The translations under genes and the position numbers were made by a program. From [Empedobacter] haloabium (GTDB lineage: Bacteria > Pseudomonadota > Gammaproteobacteria > Burkholderiales > Burkholderiaceae_D): a DNA stretch of 64,000 bases. The DNA is taken from the NCBI GenBank assembly GCA_008011715.2, contig CP136508.1, forward strand, positions 992,001 through 1,056,000. The letters are read 5' to 3'. The notes under the pieces are model-generated. The model saw only the letters and a list, made by a program, of their open reading frames with translations. It was not told where the DNA came from and made no database searches. Below, piece after piece: positions 1 to 9,400 of the stretch (positions are counted from its first letter, which is position 1; each line of letters starts with the position of its first letter).

Positions 1-1779
1 CGCGGCATGCTGGTGCAGTGCTCCACGCAGCACCCCAGCGAGATGCAGCACGTCGTCGCACACGCGCTGGGGCTGCATTCGCACCACGTGACCGTCGAAT
101 GCCGGCGCATGGGCGGGGGCTTCGGCGGCAAGGAATCGCAGTCGGCGCTGTGGGCGGCGGCGGCGGCCATCGCCGCCACGCTGACGAAGCGGCCGGTAAA
201 ACTGCGTGCCGACCGCGACGATGACATGATGGTCACCGGCAAGCGCCACTGCTTCTGGTACGAGTACGAAGTGGGCTATGACGACGACGGCCGCATCGTC
301 GCCGCACGGGTGGACATGACCCTGCGCGCCGGCTTCTCGGCCGACCTGTCCGGCCCCGTCGCCACGCGCGCCGTCTGCCACTTCGACAATGCCTACTACC
401 TGTCGGACGTGGACATCCGCGCCGGCTGCGGCAAGACCAACACGCAATCGAACACCGCGTTCCGCGGCTTCGGCGGGCCGCAGGGGGCGATCGCCATCGA
501 ATACGTCATCGACGAGATCGCGCGCAACCTGGGCCGCGACGCGCTGGACATCCGCCGCCTGAATTTCTACGGCAAGACCGAACGCAACGAGACGCCGTAC
601 CGCCAGGTCATCGTCGACAATGTCATCGACGAGCTGACGACGGAACTGGAGCGCAGCAGCGAGTACCGCGCCCGCCGCGAGAGCATCGCCGCGTTCAACG
701 CCACCAGTCCCGTGCTGAAGAAGGGCCTGGCGCTGACGCCGGTGAAATTCGGCATCGCGTTCAACGTCACGCACCTGAACCAGGCTGGCGCGCTGGTGCA
801 CGTCTACGTGGACGGCTCCGTGCTGGTCAACCACGGCGGCACCGAGATGGGACAGGGCATCAACACCAAGGTGATGCAGGTCGTCGCGCACGAGCTGGGC
901 GTGGACTTGCGGCACGTGCGCGCCAGCGCCACCGATACGAGCAAGGTCGCGAATACGTCCGCCACCGCGGCCTCCACCGGCGCGGACCTGAACGGCAAGG
1001 CCGCGCAGGACGCGGCGCGCCAGATCCGCGAGCGCCTGGCCGCCTTCGCGGTCAAGCAGTACGGCGGCGACGTCGCGGCGGTGCGCTTCGGCGCGGACGT
1101 GGTGCACGTCAATGGTCACGAGGTGCCGTTCCCCGAGCTGGTACAGAAAGCCTACCTGGCGCGCGTGCAGCTGTGGTCGGACGGTTTTTATGCCACCCCG
1201 GGTCTGCACTGGGACCCGAAGACGATGACGGGCCATCCGTTCTCGTACTACGCCTATGGCGCGGCCGTCTCGGAAGTGGTGGTGGACACGCTGACGGGCG
1301 AATGGAAGCTGCTGCGCGCGGATGCGCTGTACGACGCCGGCGCCTCGCTCAACCCGGCCATCGACATCGGCCAGGTCGAGGGCGCCTTCATCCAGGGCAT
1401 GGGCTGGCTGACGACGGAGCAGCTGTGGTGGAACGACGCCGGCAAGCTGATGACGCATGCGCCGTCCACCTACAAGATCCCCGGCATCTCGGACTGCCCG
1501 GAAGACTTCCGCGTGCGCCTGTTCGACAATCGCAACGTCGAAGACAGCATTCATCGGTCCAAGGCAACAGGCGAGCCGCCGCTGCTGCTGCCGTTTTCCG
1601 TGTTCTTCGCCATCCGCGATGCGATCTCCAGCGTGGGCGAGCACCGGGTCAATCCGCCGCTGGACGCGCCAGCGACCAGCGAGGAAATCCTCAAGGCCGT
1701 CGACGCGGTGCAGGAAAGCGTTGCACAGAAAATGGGGTCTGTCCCCATTTTTGAGGCAACAGTTTCGGACGGCAAATGA
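1..1779 (+). CDS. xdhB: Xanthine dehydrogenase, molybdopterin-binding (large) subunit, 5' truncated by window edge
   Basis: Cytoplasmic subunit that oxidises hypoxanthine to xanthine and urate at a molybdenum cofactor. The reading frame is already open at base 1, so the N-terminal part and presumably xdhA lie to the left. Seen: the FGGKES loop, RGFGGPQG, the GGTEMGQG cofactor-binding segment, and near the C-terminus GEPPLLL followed by SVFFAIRDA. In this family the Glu of GEPP is the catalytic base. The stop overlaps the xdhC start (ATGA). Oddity: the last 15 or so residues (KMGSVPIF then EATVSDGK) are encoded by a dispersed palindromic repeat (1720-1760) and are not expected in the family, so the native end was probably near AVDAVQESV. 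Function is certain; the effect of the tail is unknown. Confidence 0.96.
   Translation, partial: RGMLVQCSTQHPSEMQHVVAHALGLHSHHVTVECRRMGGGFGGKESQSALWAAAAAIAATLTKRPVKLRADRDDDMMVTGKRHCFWYEYEVGYDDDGRIVAARVDMTLRAGFSADLSGPVATRAVCHFDNAYYLSDVDIRAGCGKTNTQSNTAFRGFGGPQGAIAIEYVIDEIARNLGRDALDIRRLNFYGKTERNETPYRQVIVDNVIDELTTELERSSEYRARRESIAAFNATSPVLKKGLALTPVKFGIAFNVTHLNQAGALVHVYVDGSVLVNHGGTEMGQGINTKVMQVVAHELGVDLRHVRASATDTSKVANTSATAASTGADLNGKAAQDAARQIRERLAAFAVKQYGGDVAAVRFGADVVHVNGHEVPFPELVQKAYLARVQLWSDGFYATPGLHWDPKTMTGHPFSYYAYGAAVSEVVVDTLTGEWKLLRADALYDAGASLNPAIDIGQVEGAFIQGMGWLTTEQLWWNDAGKLMTHAPSTYKIPGISDCPEDFRVRLFDNRNVEDSIHRSKATGEPPLLLPFSVFFAIRDAISSVGEHRVNPPLDAPATSEEILKAVDAVQESVAQKMGSVPIFEATVSDGK
1720..1760. 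repeat. Type B palindromic repeat unit inside the xdhB coding end
   Basis: A 41-bp near-palindrome with outer arms GTTGC/GCAAC, inner arms AAAATGGGG/CCCCATTTT and centre TCTGT. The same core occurs intergenically at 23676-23710 and twice at 36250-36327. Here it is read through in frame and encodes the C-terminal tail of xdhB. Confidence 0.85.
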
Positions 1780-2771
1780 ACGACTGGCTGACGGCGACCG
1801 CCGGGCCGGCGGTGCTGGTCACGGTCGCGCGGGTGGAAGGGTCCAGCCCGCGCGCGACCGGCACCAAGATGCTGGTGACGGCGCGCAGCCAGCTGGACAC
1901 CATCGGCGGTGGCCACCTGGAACTGAAAGCGGTCGAGATCGCGCGGGGCATGCTGGCGCGCGCCGACGCGTCCGTGCAGTACGAGCGCTTTCCGCTCGGT
2001 CCCAGCCTGGGGCAGTGCTGCGGCGGCGTCGTCTGGCTCGCGTTCGAGCCGGTCGATGCCGAACTGGCGCAAGTGCTGGAAGCGCTGCGCACGCGACGTC
2101 GTGACGACAGCGTGCGCATCGCGGCGGTCGATGGCAAGCCGGCGTGTGCGCTGTTCGACGCCGCCGGCGGCAGGATTGGCGGCAGCGCGGATGTCGCGTT
2201 CGTCGCGACGGCGCAGGCCGGCCTGCACGCCGATGCCAGCGGCCGCCGCTGGCTGGTCGACCCCATCCTGGCGCCGCGCGCCCACGTGTTGCTGTTCGGC
2301 GCCGGCCACGTCGGTGCCGCCATCGTGCGCGCGCTGGCCGAGCTGCCCTGCAGCGTGACGTGGGTGGACGAGCGCGACGACATGTTCCCGGCGCGAGTGC
2401 CGGACAACGTGACGGTCGAAGTCACGGACACGCCGGCAACGCTGGTCGCGGCCGCGCCGCCGGGCGCCAGCTACCTCGTCATGACGCACAGCCACGCGCT
2501 GGACCAGCGCCTGTGCGAGGCCATCCTGGCGCGCGAACAGGTCGGCTGGTTCGGCCTGATCGGCTCGAAAACCAAGCGCGCCCAGTTCGAGAGCCGCATG
2601 GCCGCGCGCGGCATCGATCCGGTACGCATCGCCACGATGGTGTGCCCGATCGGCCTGCCGGGTATCATCGACAAGGCGCCGCCCGTCATCGCCGCTTCCG
2701 TCGCGGCCCAATTACTGATCGTGTGGCAGGCGCAAGCCGCCGCCCTGCCGCAACCCATTCAAGAGAACTGA
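1776..2771 (+). CDS. xdhC: Xanthine dehydrogenase accessory protein XdhC
   Basis: 331 aa. XdhC family members bind molybdenum cofactor, help its sulfuration and insert it into the XdhB subunit. Seen: an N-terminal XdhC/CoxI domain with the GGGHLELKA motif and a CCGG segment near residue 70, then a C-terminal Rossmann-like domain with FGAGHVGAA and a late GLIGSKTKRA segment. The ATG overlaps the xdhB stop by four bases, so translation is probably coupled. guaD follows after one base. Length and motifs fit the family and nothing appears broken. Confidence 0.95.
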   Translation: MNDWLTATAGPAVLVTVARVEGSSPRATGTKMLVTARSQLDTIGGGHLELKAVEIARGMLARADASVQYERFPLGPSLGQCCGGVVWLAFEPVDAELAQVLEALRTRRRDDSVRIAAVDGKPACALFDAAGGRIGGSADVAFVATAQAGLHADASGRRWLVDPILAPRAHVLLFGAGHVGAAIVRALAELPCSVTWVDERDDMFPARVPDNVTVEVTDTPATLVAAAPPGASYLVMTHSHALDQRLCEAILAREQVGWFGLIGSKTKRAQFESRMAARGIDPVRIATMVCPIGLPGIIDKAPPVIAASVAAQLLIVWQAQAAALPQPIQEN

Positions 2772-2772
2772 T

Positions 2773-4083
2773 ATGCAGACAGCATCACCCGTGCAAGGCT
2801 ACCGAGCCGGCTTGTTGCACTTCCACGCCGATCCGGCCTTCGCCGCGGACGCGCATGCATGGCACGAGGACGGCTTGCTGATCGTCGCCGACGGCAAGGT
2901 CGTCGCGGCCGGCGATTACGCGCGACTGGCGCCGACACTGCCGCCGGATGCCCAGGTGACGGACTATCGCGGCAAGGTGATCACGCCGGGCTTCATCGAC
3001 GCGCACGTGCACTACCCGCAGACGGACATGATCGCCTCGCCGGCGCCGGGCCTGCTGCCCTGGCTGGAGCAGTACACGTTCCCGACCGAGCGTGCGTTCG
3101 CCGATCCGGCCCACGCGGCCGGCGTCGCGGAGTTCTTCCTGGACGAGCTGCTGCGCTGCGGTACCACGACGGCGCTGGTCTATGCCACCGTGCATCCGCA
3201 ATCGGTCGATGCGTTCTTCACCGCCAGCGAGGCGCGCGGCCTGCGCATGATCGCGGGGAAGGTGCTGATGGACCGTCACTGCCCGGACTTCCTGTGCGAT
3301 ACGGCGGAGCAGGGCGCGCGCGCGACGGAAGAGCTGATCCGGCGCTGGCACAAGCACGGCCGCTCGCTGTACGCGATCACGCCGCGCTTCGCACCCACCT
3401 CCACCGAGGCACAGATGGCGCTGGCCGGCGAACTGGCGCGCGCCTATCCCGATACCTTCCTGCAGACCCACGTGTCGGAGAACGAGGACGAATGCCGCTG
3501 GGTCAAGCAGCTCTATCCCGAGGCGCGCAGCTACCTGGACGTGTACGACCGCTATGGCATGCTGCGCCCGCGCGCCGTGTTCGGCCACTGCATCTGGCTG
3601 GACGAAACGGATCGCGCCCGGATGGCCGAGACGCGTGCGGCGGCGGCGGTATGCCCGACGTCCAACCTGTTCCTGGGCAGCGGCCTGTTCGACTTCGAGC
3701 GGGCCGATCGCGCCGGCATGCTGATGGCGCTGGCCACCGACGTGGGCGCGGGCACGTCGTTCTCGATGTTGCAAACGATGAATGAAGCCTATAAAGTAGC
3801 GCGCTTGAAGGGCAGCTACCTGCCGGCGCTGCGCATGTTCTACCTGTCCACCCTGGGCGCCGCGCGCAGCCTGCACCTGGACGACACGATCGGCAGTTTC
3901 GCGGCCGGGCGCGAAGCGGACTTCATCGTCCTCGACCCGCAGGCCACGCCGCTGCTGGCACGCCGCACCGCCAACACGGACAGCCTGGAAGAACTGCTGT
4001 TCGCGCTGGCGCTGCTGGGCGACGACCGCGCTATCGCGGCCACGTATTCGGCCGGCTGCCGGGTGCATGTGCGGCAGGGCTGA
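2773..4083 (+). CDS. guaD: Guanine deaminase
   Basis: 436 aa. Hydrolyses guanine to xanthine and ammonia, feeding xanthine dehydrogenase directly. It is an amidohydrolase-superfamily enzyme. Metal-site motifs seen: DAHVHYPQTD (HxH) after the first beta-sandwich segment, HVSENEDE mid-protein, GHCIWLDE, and ATDVGAGTS with the late Asp. The C-terminal sandwich strand carries GREADFIVLD. The start lies one base after the xdhC stop, making this the third gene of an xdhABC-guaD operon. Length is normal for bacterial GuaD. Confidence 0.95.
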   Translation: MQTASPVQGYRAGLLHFHADPAFAADAHAWHEDGLLIVADGKVVAAGDYARLAPTLPPDAQVTDYRGKVITPGFIDAHVHYPQTDMIASPAPGLLPWLEQYTFPTERAFADPAHAAGVAEFFLDELLRCGTTTALVYATVHPQSVDAFFTASEARGLRMIAGKVLMDRHCPDFLCDTAEQGARATEELIRRWHKHGRSLYAITPRFAPTSTEAQMALAGELARAYPDTFLQTHVSENEDECRWVKQLYPEARSYLDVYDRYGMLRPRAVFGHCIWLDETDRARMAETRAAAAVCPTSNLFLGSGLFDFERADRAGMLMALATDVGAGTSFSMLQTMNEAYKVARLKGSYLPALRMFYLSTLGAARSLHLDDTIGSFAAGREADFIVLDPQATPLLARRTANTDSLEELLFALALLGDDRAIAATYSAGCRVHVRQG

Positions 4084-4112
4084 CCCTCCCTCAACCGAAC
4101 CGGGACCGTCCA

Positions 4113-5570
4113 ATGCAGAAAAAACTCATCGCCGCCGTCGTCTTGACTGCCTTTGCCGCCGGCGCCCACGCCGCCAGCAACGAAGACATCGTCAAGCGCC
4201 ACTTTGCCACGCTGGTCGGCGCGCAGCCGAAGACGGCCGAACTGACGATGTTCCTGACGATGATGCCCAAGGGCGGCGACCTGCACCACCACTACTCCGG
4301 CGCCATCTACGCCGAGCAGTACCTGGAATGGGTCGACAAGCAGGGCTGGTGCGTCAGTAAGACCAACTTCCGCATCAATACCGACAAGGCGGTCGTCGCG
4401 GCCGAGCAGGCCAAGCCGGCACCTCTGCGCGGCTGCGTCTCGGGCAGCGACGTGGTGGCGGACAACAATGCCTACCGCGCCTTGCTGCAGAAGTGGTCCA
4501 CCCTGGACTTTTACAACCACGGCGCCGACCAGTTGCCGCCCGACCAGACCTTCTTCGACACCTTCGGCTACTTCGGTCCGGTCGCCTCGACCAATACGGC
4601 CGAAGGCCTGCGCACCCTGAAGGCACGCGCGATCGCCGAGAACCTGTCGTACATCGAGACGATCTTCGAGTTGGCCCCGATCACGGCGGACGCGGAGTTC
4701 GACAAGCTGCTGCAGTCCCCAGGCTTCGACAGCGGCAAGCTCGAGGCCGCACTGGCGGCGCTGGCCACGCGCCTGGAAGCCGATCCGTCGTTCGCGAAAG
4801 GCATCGCCGACTACGTCGCCAACGTGCAGGCCAGCAGCGCCGGCATCGACGACGAGCAGTTCACGATGCGCTACCAGCCTTACGTGCTGCGTTTCCTGTC
4901 GCCGTCCGTCGTGTTCTCGCAGATGCTGGCCAGCTTCAAGCTGGCCAAGGCGGAGCCGCGCATCGTCGGCGTCAACATCGTGGGGCAGGAAAGCCTGAAC
5001 GTGTCGATGCGCGACTACAGCCTGCACATGCGGATGTTCCAGTTCCTCAAGTCGAAGTATCCGGACGTGAAGACGGCGCTGCATGCGGGCGAGCTGAAAC
5101 TGGGCATCGTGCCGCCGGAAGGGCTGACCTTCCACATCAGTGAAGCGGTGCAGGTGGCGGGCGCCGACCGGATCGGCCATGGCATCGACATCGCGCACGA
5201 AAAGGATGCGCTGGGGGTGCTGCGCACGATGCGCGCACGCAAGGTGCCGGTCGAGGTCAACCTGACCAGCAACGAATTCATCCTGGGCGTGAAAGGCGCC
5301 GACCATCCGGTCGATCTGTACCGCCGGCACGGCGTGCCGTTCGTGATCTCGACGGACGACGCCGGCGTGACGCGGCATAACCTGTCGAACGAGTACGTGC
5401 TGTTCGCCACGCGCTACAAGACGGACTATGCGGAGGTGAAGAAGCTGTCGTACGACAGCATCCGCTACAGTTTCCTGGCCGACGGGGACAAGCAGCGGCT
5501 GATCAAGCAGCTCGACGGCCGGTTTGCCAGGTTCGAGGCGGAGATCGCCCGCTCGTTGGCCAAGCAATAA
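4113..5570 (+). CDS. Exported adenosine deaminase-family protein
   Basis: 485 aa, longer than cytoplasmic Add (about 330-350 aa). Residues 1-20 form a clear Sec signal peptide ending AHA, so the enzyme should act in the periplasm or outside. Deaminase motifs seen: DLHHHYSGA around residues 57-64 (H58 and H60 as the metal HxH), ALHAGE, RIGHGIDIA, VNLTSNEF and STDDAGVTR near the C-terminus, covering the metal and catalytic residues of adenosine deaminases. The secreted ADGF-like branch is the nearest match I can recall. Adenosine to inosine is the likely reaction; adenine or a modified nucleoside is possible. It starts 29 bases after guaD and is followed by a repeat-rich gap. Confidence 0.88.
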   Translation: MQKKLIAAVVLTAFAAGAHAASNEDIVKRHFATLVGAQPKTAELTMFLTMMPKGGDLHHHYSGAIYAEQYLEWVDKQGWCVSKTNFRINTDKAVVAAEQAKPAPLRGCVSGSDVVADNNAYRALLQKWSTLDFYNHGADQLPPDQTFFDTFGYFGPVASTNTAEGLRTLKARAIAENLSYIETIFELAPITADAEFDKLLQSPGFDSGKLEAALAALATRLEADPSFAKGIADYVANVQASSAGIDDEQFTMRYQPYVLRFLSPSVVFSQMLASFKLAKAEPRIVGVNIVGQESLNVSMRDYSLHMRMFQFLKSKYPDVKTALHAGELKLGIVPPEGLTFHISEAVQVAGADRIGHGIDIAHEKDALGVLRTMRARKVPVEVNLTSNEFILGVKGADHPVDLYRRHGVPFVISTDDAGVTRHNLSNEYVLFATRYKTDYAEVKKLSYDSIRYSFLADGDKQRLIKQLDGRFARFEAEIARSLAKQ

Positions 5571-5595
5571 TCTCAAGACACCGCGGCGCCTCTGG

Positions 5596-5735
5596 GCTTG
5601 GGGTCTGTCCCTTCGGGACTGACCCCGGTTTTCCAAGCTGCCTCAGACGATTCCGGGACAGTCCCGGAATTTTCGGAAAGCTTATCCGCTAACGAATAAA
5701 ACCGGGGTCAGTCCCAGAGGGACAGACCCCAAGCT
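5596..5735. repeat. Inverted pair of type A repeat units
   Basis: The first unit (5596-5632) reads GGGGTCTGTCCC, TTC, GGGACTGACCCC then GGTTTT. The second (about 5697-5735) is its reverse complement apart from the loop, and both share the outer AAGC/GCTT flank. Each unit is itself a near-perfect hairpin, so the doublet resembles a REPIN (two REP hairpins facing each other). The spacer holds another perfect palindrome at 5651-5669. Confidence 0.85.
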
Positions 5736-5761
5736 CGTCTGTTCGTGGCACTTCGCCTTAC

Positions 5762-5803
5762 ACCAAGTTCGAGGCGGATATTGCCCGCTCGGTAGCAAGG
5801 TAG
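5762..5803 (+). pseudogene. Degenerate duplicate of the 3' end of the deaminase gene
   Basis: Translates as KFEADIARSVAR then two stops, against RFEAEIARSLAKQ and stop at the end of the deaminase gene (5531-5570). About 30 of 39 bases match from TTCGAGGCGG onward. It lies between the two type A repeat pairs. It is probably a relic of a local duplication or recombination; no start codon or longer homologous stretch is visible. Confidence 0.6.
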
Positions 5804-5812
5804 TAGGCGCGC

Positions 5813-5913
5813 ATGGGGTCTGTCCCCATCGGGGACTGACCCCGAAGTTTGGCTGCGCTCCCTGGGAATCGATAACAAACTTCAGGGTCAGTCCCCTGCG
5901 GGGACAGACCCTA
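5813..5913. repeat. Second inverted pair of type A repeat units
   Basis: The first unit (5815-5850) is GGGGTCTGTCCCC, ATC, GGGGACTGACCCC then GAAGTTT. The second (5877-5913) is the reverse complement with a few changes (AAACTTC, AGGGTCAGTCCCC, GGGGACAGACCCT). The spacer is only about 26 bases. Together with the pair at 5596-5735 this makes a four-unit cluster. Confidence 0.85.
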
Positions 5914-5926
5914 GAACAGCAAAAAA

Positions 5927-5956
5927 ATATCCCGGCAGCCCCCGCCGCCGGGATAT
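5927..5956 (-). terminator. Hairpin with T-run on the minus strand
   Basis: Ten-base stem ATATCCCGGC/GCCGGGATAT with a ten-base loop. The A-run at 5921-5927 gives a U-tract only for minus-strand transcripts, and no minus-strand gene ends here. It may be the remnant of a bidirectional terminator for the deaminase operon. Confidence 0.45.
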
Positions 5957-6240
5957 TCCCCTTCCTCGGCATCTCTTTCGGCCATCCCAAACCGAAAATC
6001 TTGCCTGCTCTTCTACTTAGTTCGACAACTGTGTGGTCTCGGCGCTACAGATTGTGGTACGCCTGCCACCGTTTTTCTAATTTCTAAATGAAATAATTTC
6101 ACTTAGAAGACGGTCATTTATAATGCCGCCGTCAGCCCATCCCCGGTAGCGAACCCTTTCCCGTGTCATTTTTTCGTCGATTTATTGTTTGCGCATATAA
6201 ATACGCTACCTAAATCGAATTTGTCACGACTTTAGCCCTC

Positions 6241-6267
6241 ATGCATAGTTGGCTGACAGCTATGCAT
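6241..6267. promoter_or_regulatory. Inverted repeat upstream of the Oar-like receptor
   Basis: Perfect ATGCATAG-N11-CTATGCAT. It has the same geometry (8-base arms, 11-base spacer) as the inverted repeat upstream of punA at 29187-29225, though a different sequence. It lies about 190 bases before the receptor start, so it is a candidate operator. Confidence 0.4.
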
Positions 6268-6314
6268 TCTAGGCCTGAAGGTGCGCCGCAGTTGTCACGA
6301 AACTGTCATAAAGG

Positions 6315-6330
6315 TGTCATGTTCATGACA
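6315..6330. promoter_or_regulatory. Short inverted repeat TGTCATG-TT-CATGACA
   Basis: Perfect seven-base arms with a two-base centre, preceded by further TGTCA/TGTCAT copies from about 6295 and followed by TAGAAT at 6342-6347, which could be a -10 element. It is a candidate operator for the receptor gene, or chance in an AT-rich leader. Confidence 0.35.
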
Positions 6331-6457
6331 TCGAGCGCCGCTAGAATCCCGGGTCGGCCAAGCAGATTGCAACAAAAGTAAAGAGTGGTGTGGAAGATGC
6401 AACATGCAACAACTGCATCGATCATGCCAAGAAAACAGTCCTTTTTGGGGTTAGATA

Positions 6458-9400
6458 ATGATGAATCACAAACGGCTCCGGCTAACGCAGATCGCGCTCA
6501 GCCTGTCCATCGCGCTGGCGTCGCTGCCGACCGTCGCGCAGAACACCACGTCCGCGATCGGCGGCCGCGTGCTGGGCGCGGACGGCAATCCTGCCGCGGG
6601 CGCAACCGTCACCATTACGCACGTCGAGTCCGGTTCTGTCAGCAACGTGACGGCTGACGCCCAGGGGCGCTACGTCGCGCGTGGCTTGCGCGTGGGCGGT
6701 CCCTACACGATCACGATCGAAAAGAACGGCGTGACCGAGAAGCGTGAAAACGTCTTCGTCAACCTGGCCGAAACGGCCAGCGTCGATGCCCAGCTGGGCC
6801 AGCCGATGCAGACCGTCGTCGTCGCGGGCAGCACCGTGCGCAACGACCGCTTCTCGAAGACCACGATGGGCGCCGGTACCAATATCAGCGCGACCGAACT
6901 GGCGATCCAGGGCTCGATCAACCGCAACCTGCAGGACTACGCCCGGACCGACCCGCGCGTCTCGCAGACCGACAAGGAACGCGGCGAACTGTCCGTGGCC
7001 GGCCAGAACAGCCGCTACAACACCCTGACCATCGACGGCGTGTCCGTCAGCGACACGTTCGGCCTGGAAGCCTCCGGCTCGCCGACGTCGAAGCAGCCGA
7101 TCTCGATCGAAGCGATCCAGTCGGTGCAGGTCAACGTGGCCAACTACGACGTCACCCAGAAGGGCTACACCGGCGGCAACATCAACGCCGTCACGAAGTC
7201 CGGCACCAACAAGGTCAAGGGCAGCGTCTACTACGTGTTCCGTAACGACTCGACCGTGGGCGACCGCTTCAACCAGTCCACCGGCGAATACTACGAACCG
7301 GCCAAGTTCAAGGAAACGACCAAGGGCGCCACCGTCGGCGGCCCCCTGATCAAGGACAAGCTGTTCATCTTCGCCAACTACGAGAAGCTGGAATCGACCC
7401 GTACCGCGCCGTCCTTCGGCCCGGTCGGCAGCGCGCTGACCAACGTGGCGATCACGCCGAACGCCATCGCGCAGGCGCAGCAGATCGCCAAGAACAGCTA
7501 CGGCCTGGACGTCGGCAACGACGTGGTGCCGGGCGGCACGATGCTGGACGTGACGGACAAGCTGCTGAAGTTCGACTGGAACATCAGCGACGATCACCGC
7601 GCCATGTTCCGCTGGTCGAAGACGGAGCAGACCGAACCGATCTTCCCGGGCCTGTCCGCCACCGGCATCTCGCTGAACTCGTACTGGTACAACCAGGCCA
7701 AGGTCATCGAAACCAAGGTGGCCCAGCTGACGTCCGACTGGACGCCGACGTTCTCGACCGAAGTCAAGCTGTCGGTGCGTGACTACGACAGCGTACCGAA
7801 GCTGAACTCGCAGCTGCCGCTGATCGGCCTGCGCTTCTCCGGCGCGCTGCCGGCCGGTGCGCCGGCGGGCACGTCCACCAACGACCGCTTCCTGAACTTC
7901 GGCACGGAAAACAGCCGCCAGCGCAACATCCTGGGCACCAAGACGGACGACTACTACGTCGGCGCCAACTGGCAGCTGGGCGCGCACGAAGTCAAGTTCG
8001 GCGCGGACTACCAGAAGAACGAGATCTACAACGCGTTCGTGCAGAACATCTTCGGCAACTACACGTTTGCCTGCCAGCAGGGTATCGGCTACGAATTCCT
8101 GCCGCGTCAGGCGAACGGCGCCGAAGGCGTACTGGCATCGTGCGGCAATACCGTCAACGCCGCGACGATCGAGGCAGCCGTGCTGGAGAACTTCCGCCGC
8201 GGTCGTCCGGTGTCGTACCAGACGACGATCGCCAACGCCGGCTACACGCTCGATGACGCGGTCGCCAAGTTCACGACGAAGAACACCGGCCTGTTCCTGC
8301 AGGATACGTGGACGATCAACCCGCAACTGACCATCAGCGGCGGCGTGCGCGTGGACAGTATCGACGTCGGTTCGCGTCCGCTGGTCAACGCCGCCGTGGC
8401 CGCGCCGACCGTGGCGCGCACGACGCCGACCGGCCGCCAGACCGGCGGTTTCGGCCTGGACAACACCAACACGTTCGACGGCCAGAAGCTGTGGCAGCCG
8501 CGTTTTGGCTTCAACTACAACCTCGAGTCCGCCCGTCGCACCCAGGTGCGCGGTGGCGTCGGCCTGTTCCAGGGTTCCGCGATGGCCGTCTGGCTGAGCA
8601 ACCCGTTCCAGAACGCCGGCGTGGCAACGGCCGTGGCCGGTTGCGGCACCAGCGGCCTGGCCGCATGCGATACCCGTGGCGGCCTGTTCAGCTCCGACAT
8701 CAACAATCAGCCGATTCCATCGACCGGCAAGCCTGCCGCATCGGTCGACATCCTGGCTCCTGGCCTGCGTCAGCCGTCCGTGTGGAAGGCCAACCTGGCC
8801 GTCGACCACGAACTGCCGTGGTACAACCTGGTCGTCAGCGCGGAATACCTGAAGACCGACGTGCGTGACGCGATCTACTACCGCAACGTGAACATCGGCG
8901 AAGCGACCCGCATCGGCAGCGATGGCCGCGAGCTGTACTACACGGCGCAAGGCTACAACACCGATTGCTGGAACTCGACCGGTGCCCGCATCACCACCGG
9001 CGCCTGCAACGGCCTGCGCGCGCGCTCCGGCGCCAACGCCAACTTCGCCAACGTACTGGTCGCGACCGGCACGAAGCAGGGCGGCAGCAACCTGGCCACC
9101 CTGTCGCTGAGCCGTCCGCTGATCTCGGGCCTGGGCTGGTCGGTGTCGTACACGTACACGGAATCGAAGGAAGTGTCGCCGCTGACGTCGTCGACGTCGA
9201 ACTCGAACTGGTCCGGCCGTTCGGTGTTCAACCCGAACGAGGAAGTCGTCGCCAACTCGAGCTACCTGGTCAAGGACCGCATCAACGCGGTGCTGAACTT
9301 CCGCAAGCGCTTCTTCGGCGCGTACAACACGACCTTCGGCCTGTTCTACGAAGGCCGCTCGGGCAAGCCGTACAGCTGGACGTTCAACAACGACATGAAC

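Larger units (their letters stand above)
5571..6457. other. 887-bp non-coding region between the deaminase and the Oar-like receptor
   Basis: No credible gene. Its left part holds two inverted pairs of type A repeats, a perfect palindrome TTCCGGGAC/GTCCCGGAA at 5651-5669, a degraded copy of the end of the preceding gene, and a hairpin. The right part (about 6001-6457) is AT-richer and holds two inverted repeats (6241-6267 and 6315-6330) and a TAGAAT element at 6342-6347. It presumably carries the promoter of the downstream receptor gene, but no well-spaced -35/-10 pair could be fixed. Confidence 0.7.

Noticed and set aside
5596..5913. Clustered repeats considered as a CRISPR array
   Set aside because: Units alternate in orientation, spacers are uneven (about 26 to 85 bases), each unit is itself a hairpin, and no cas gene is nearby.
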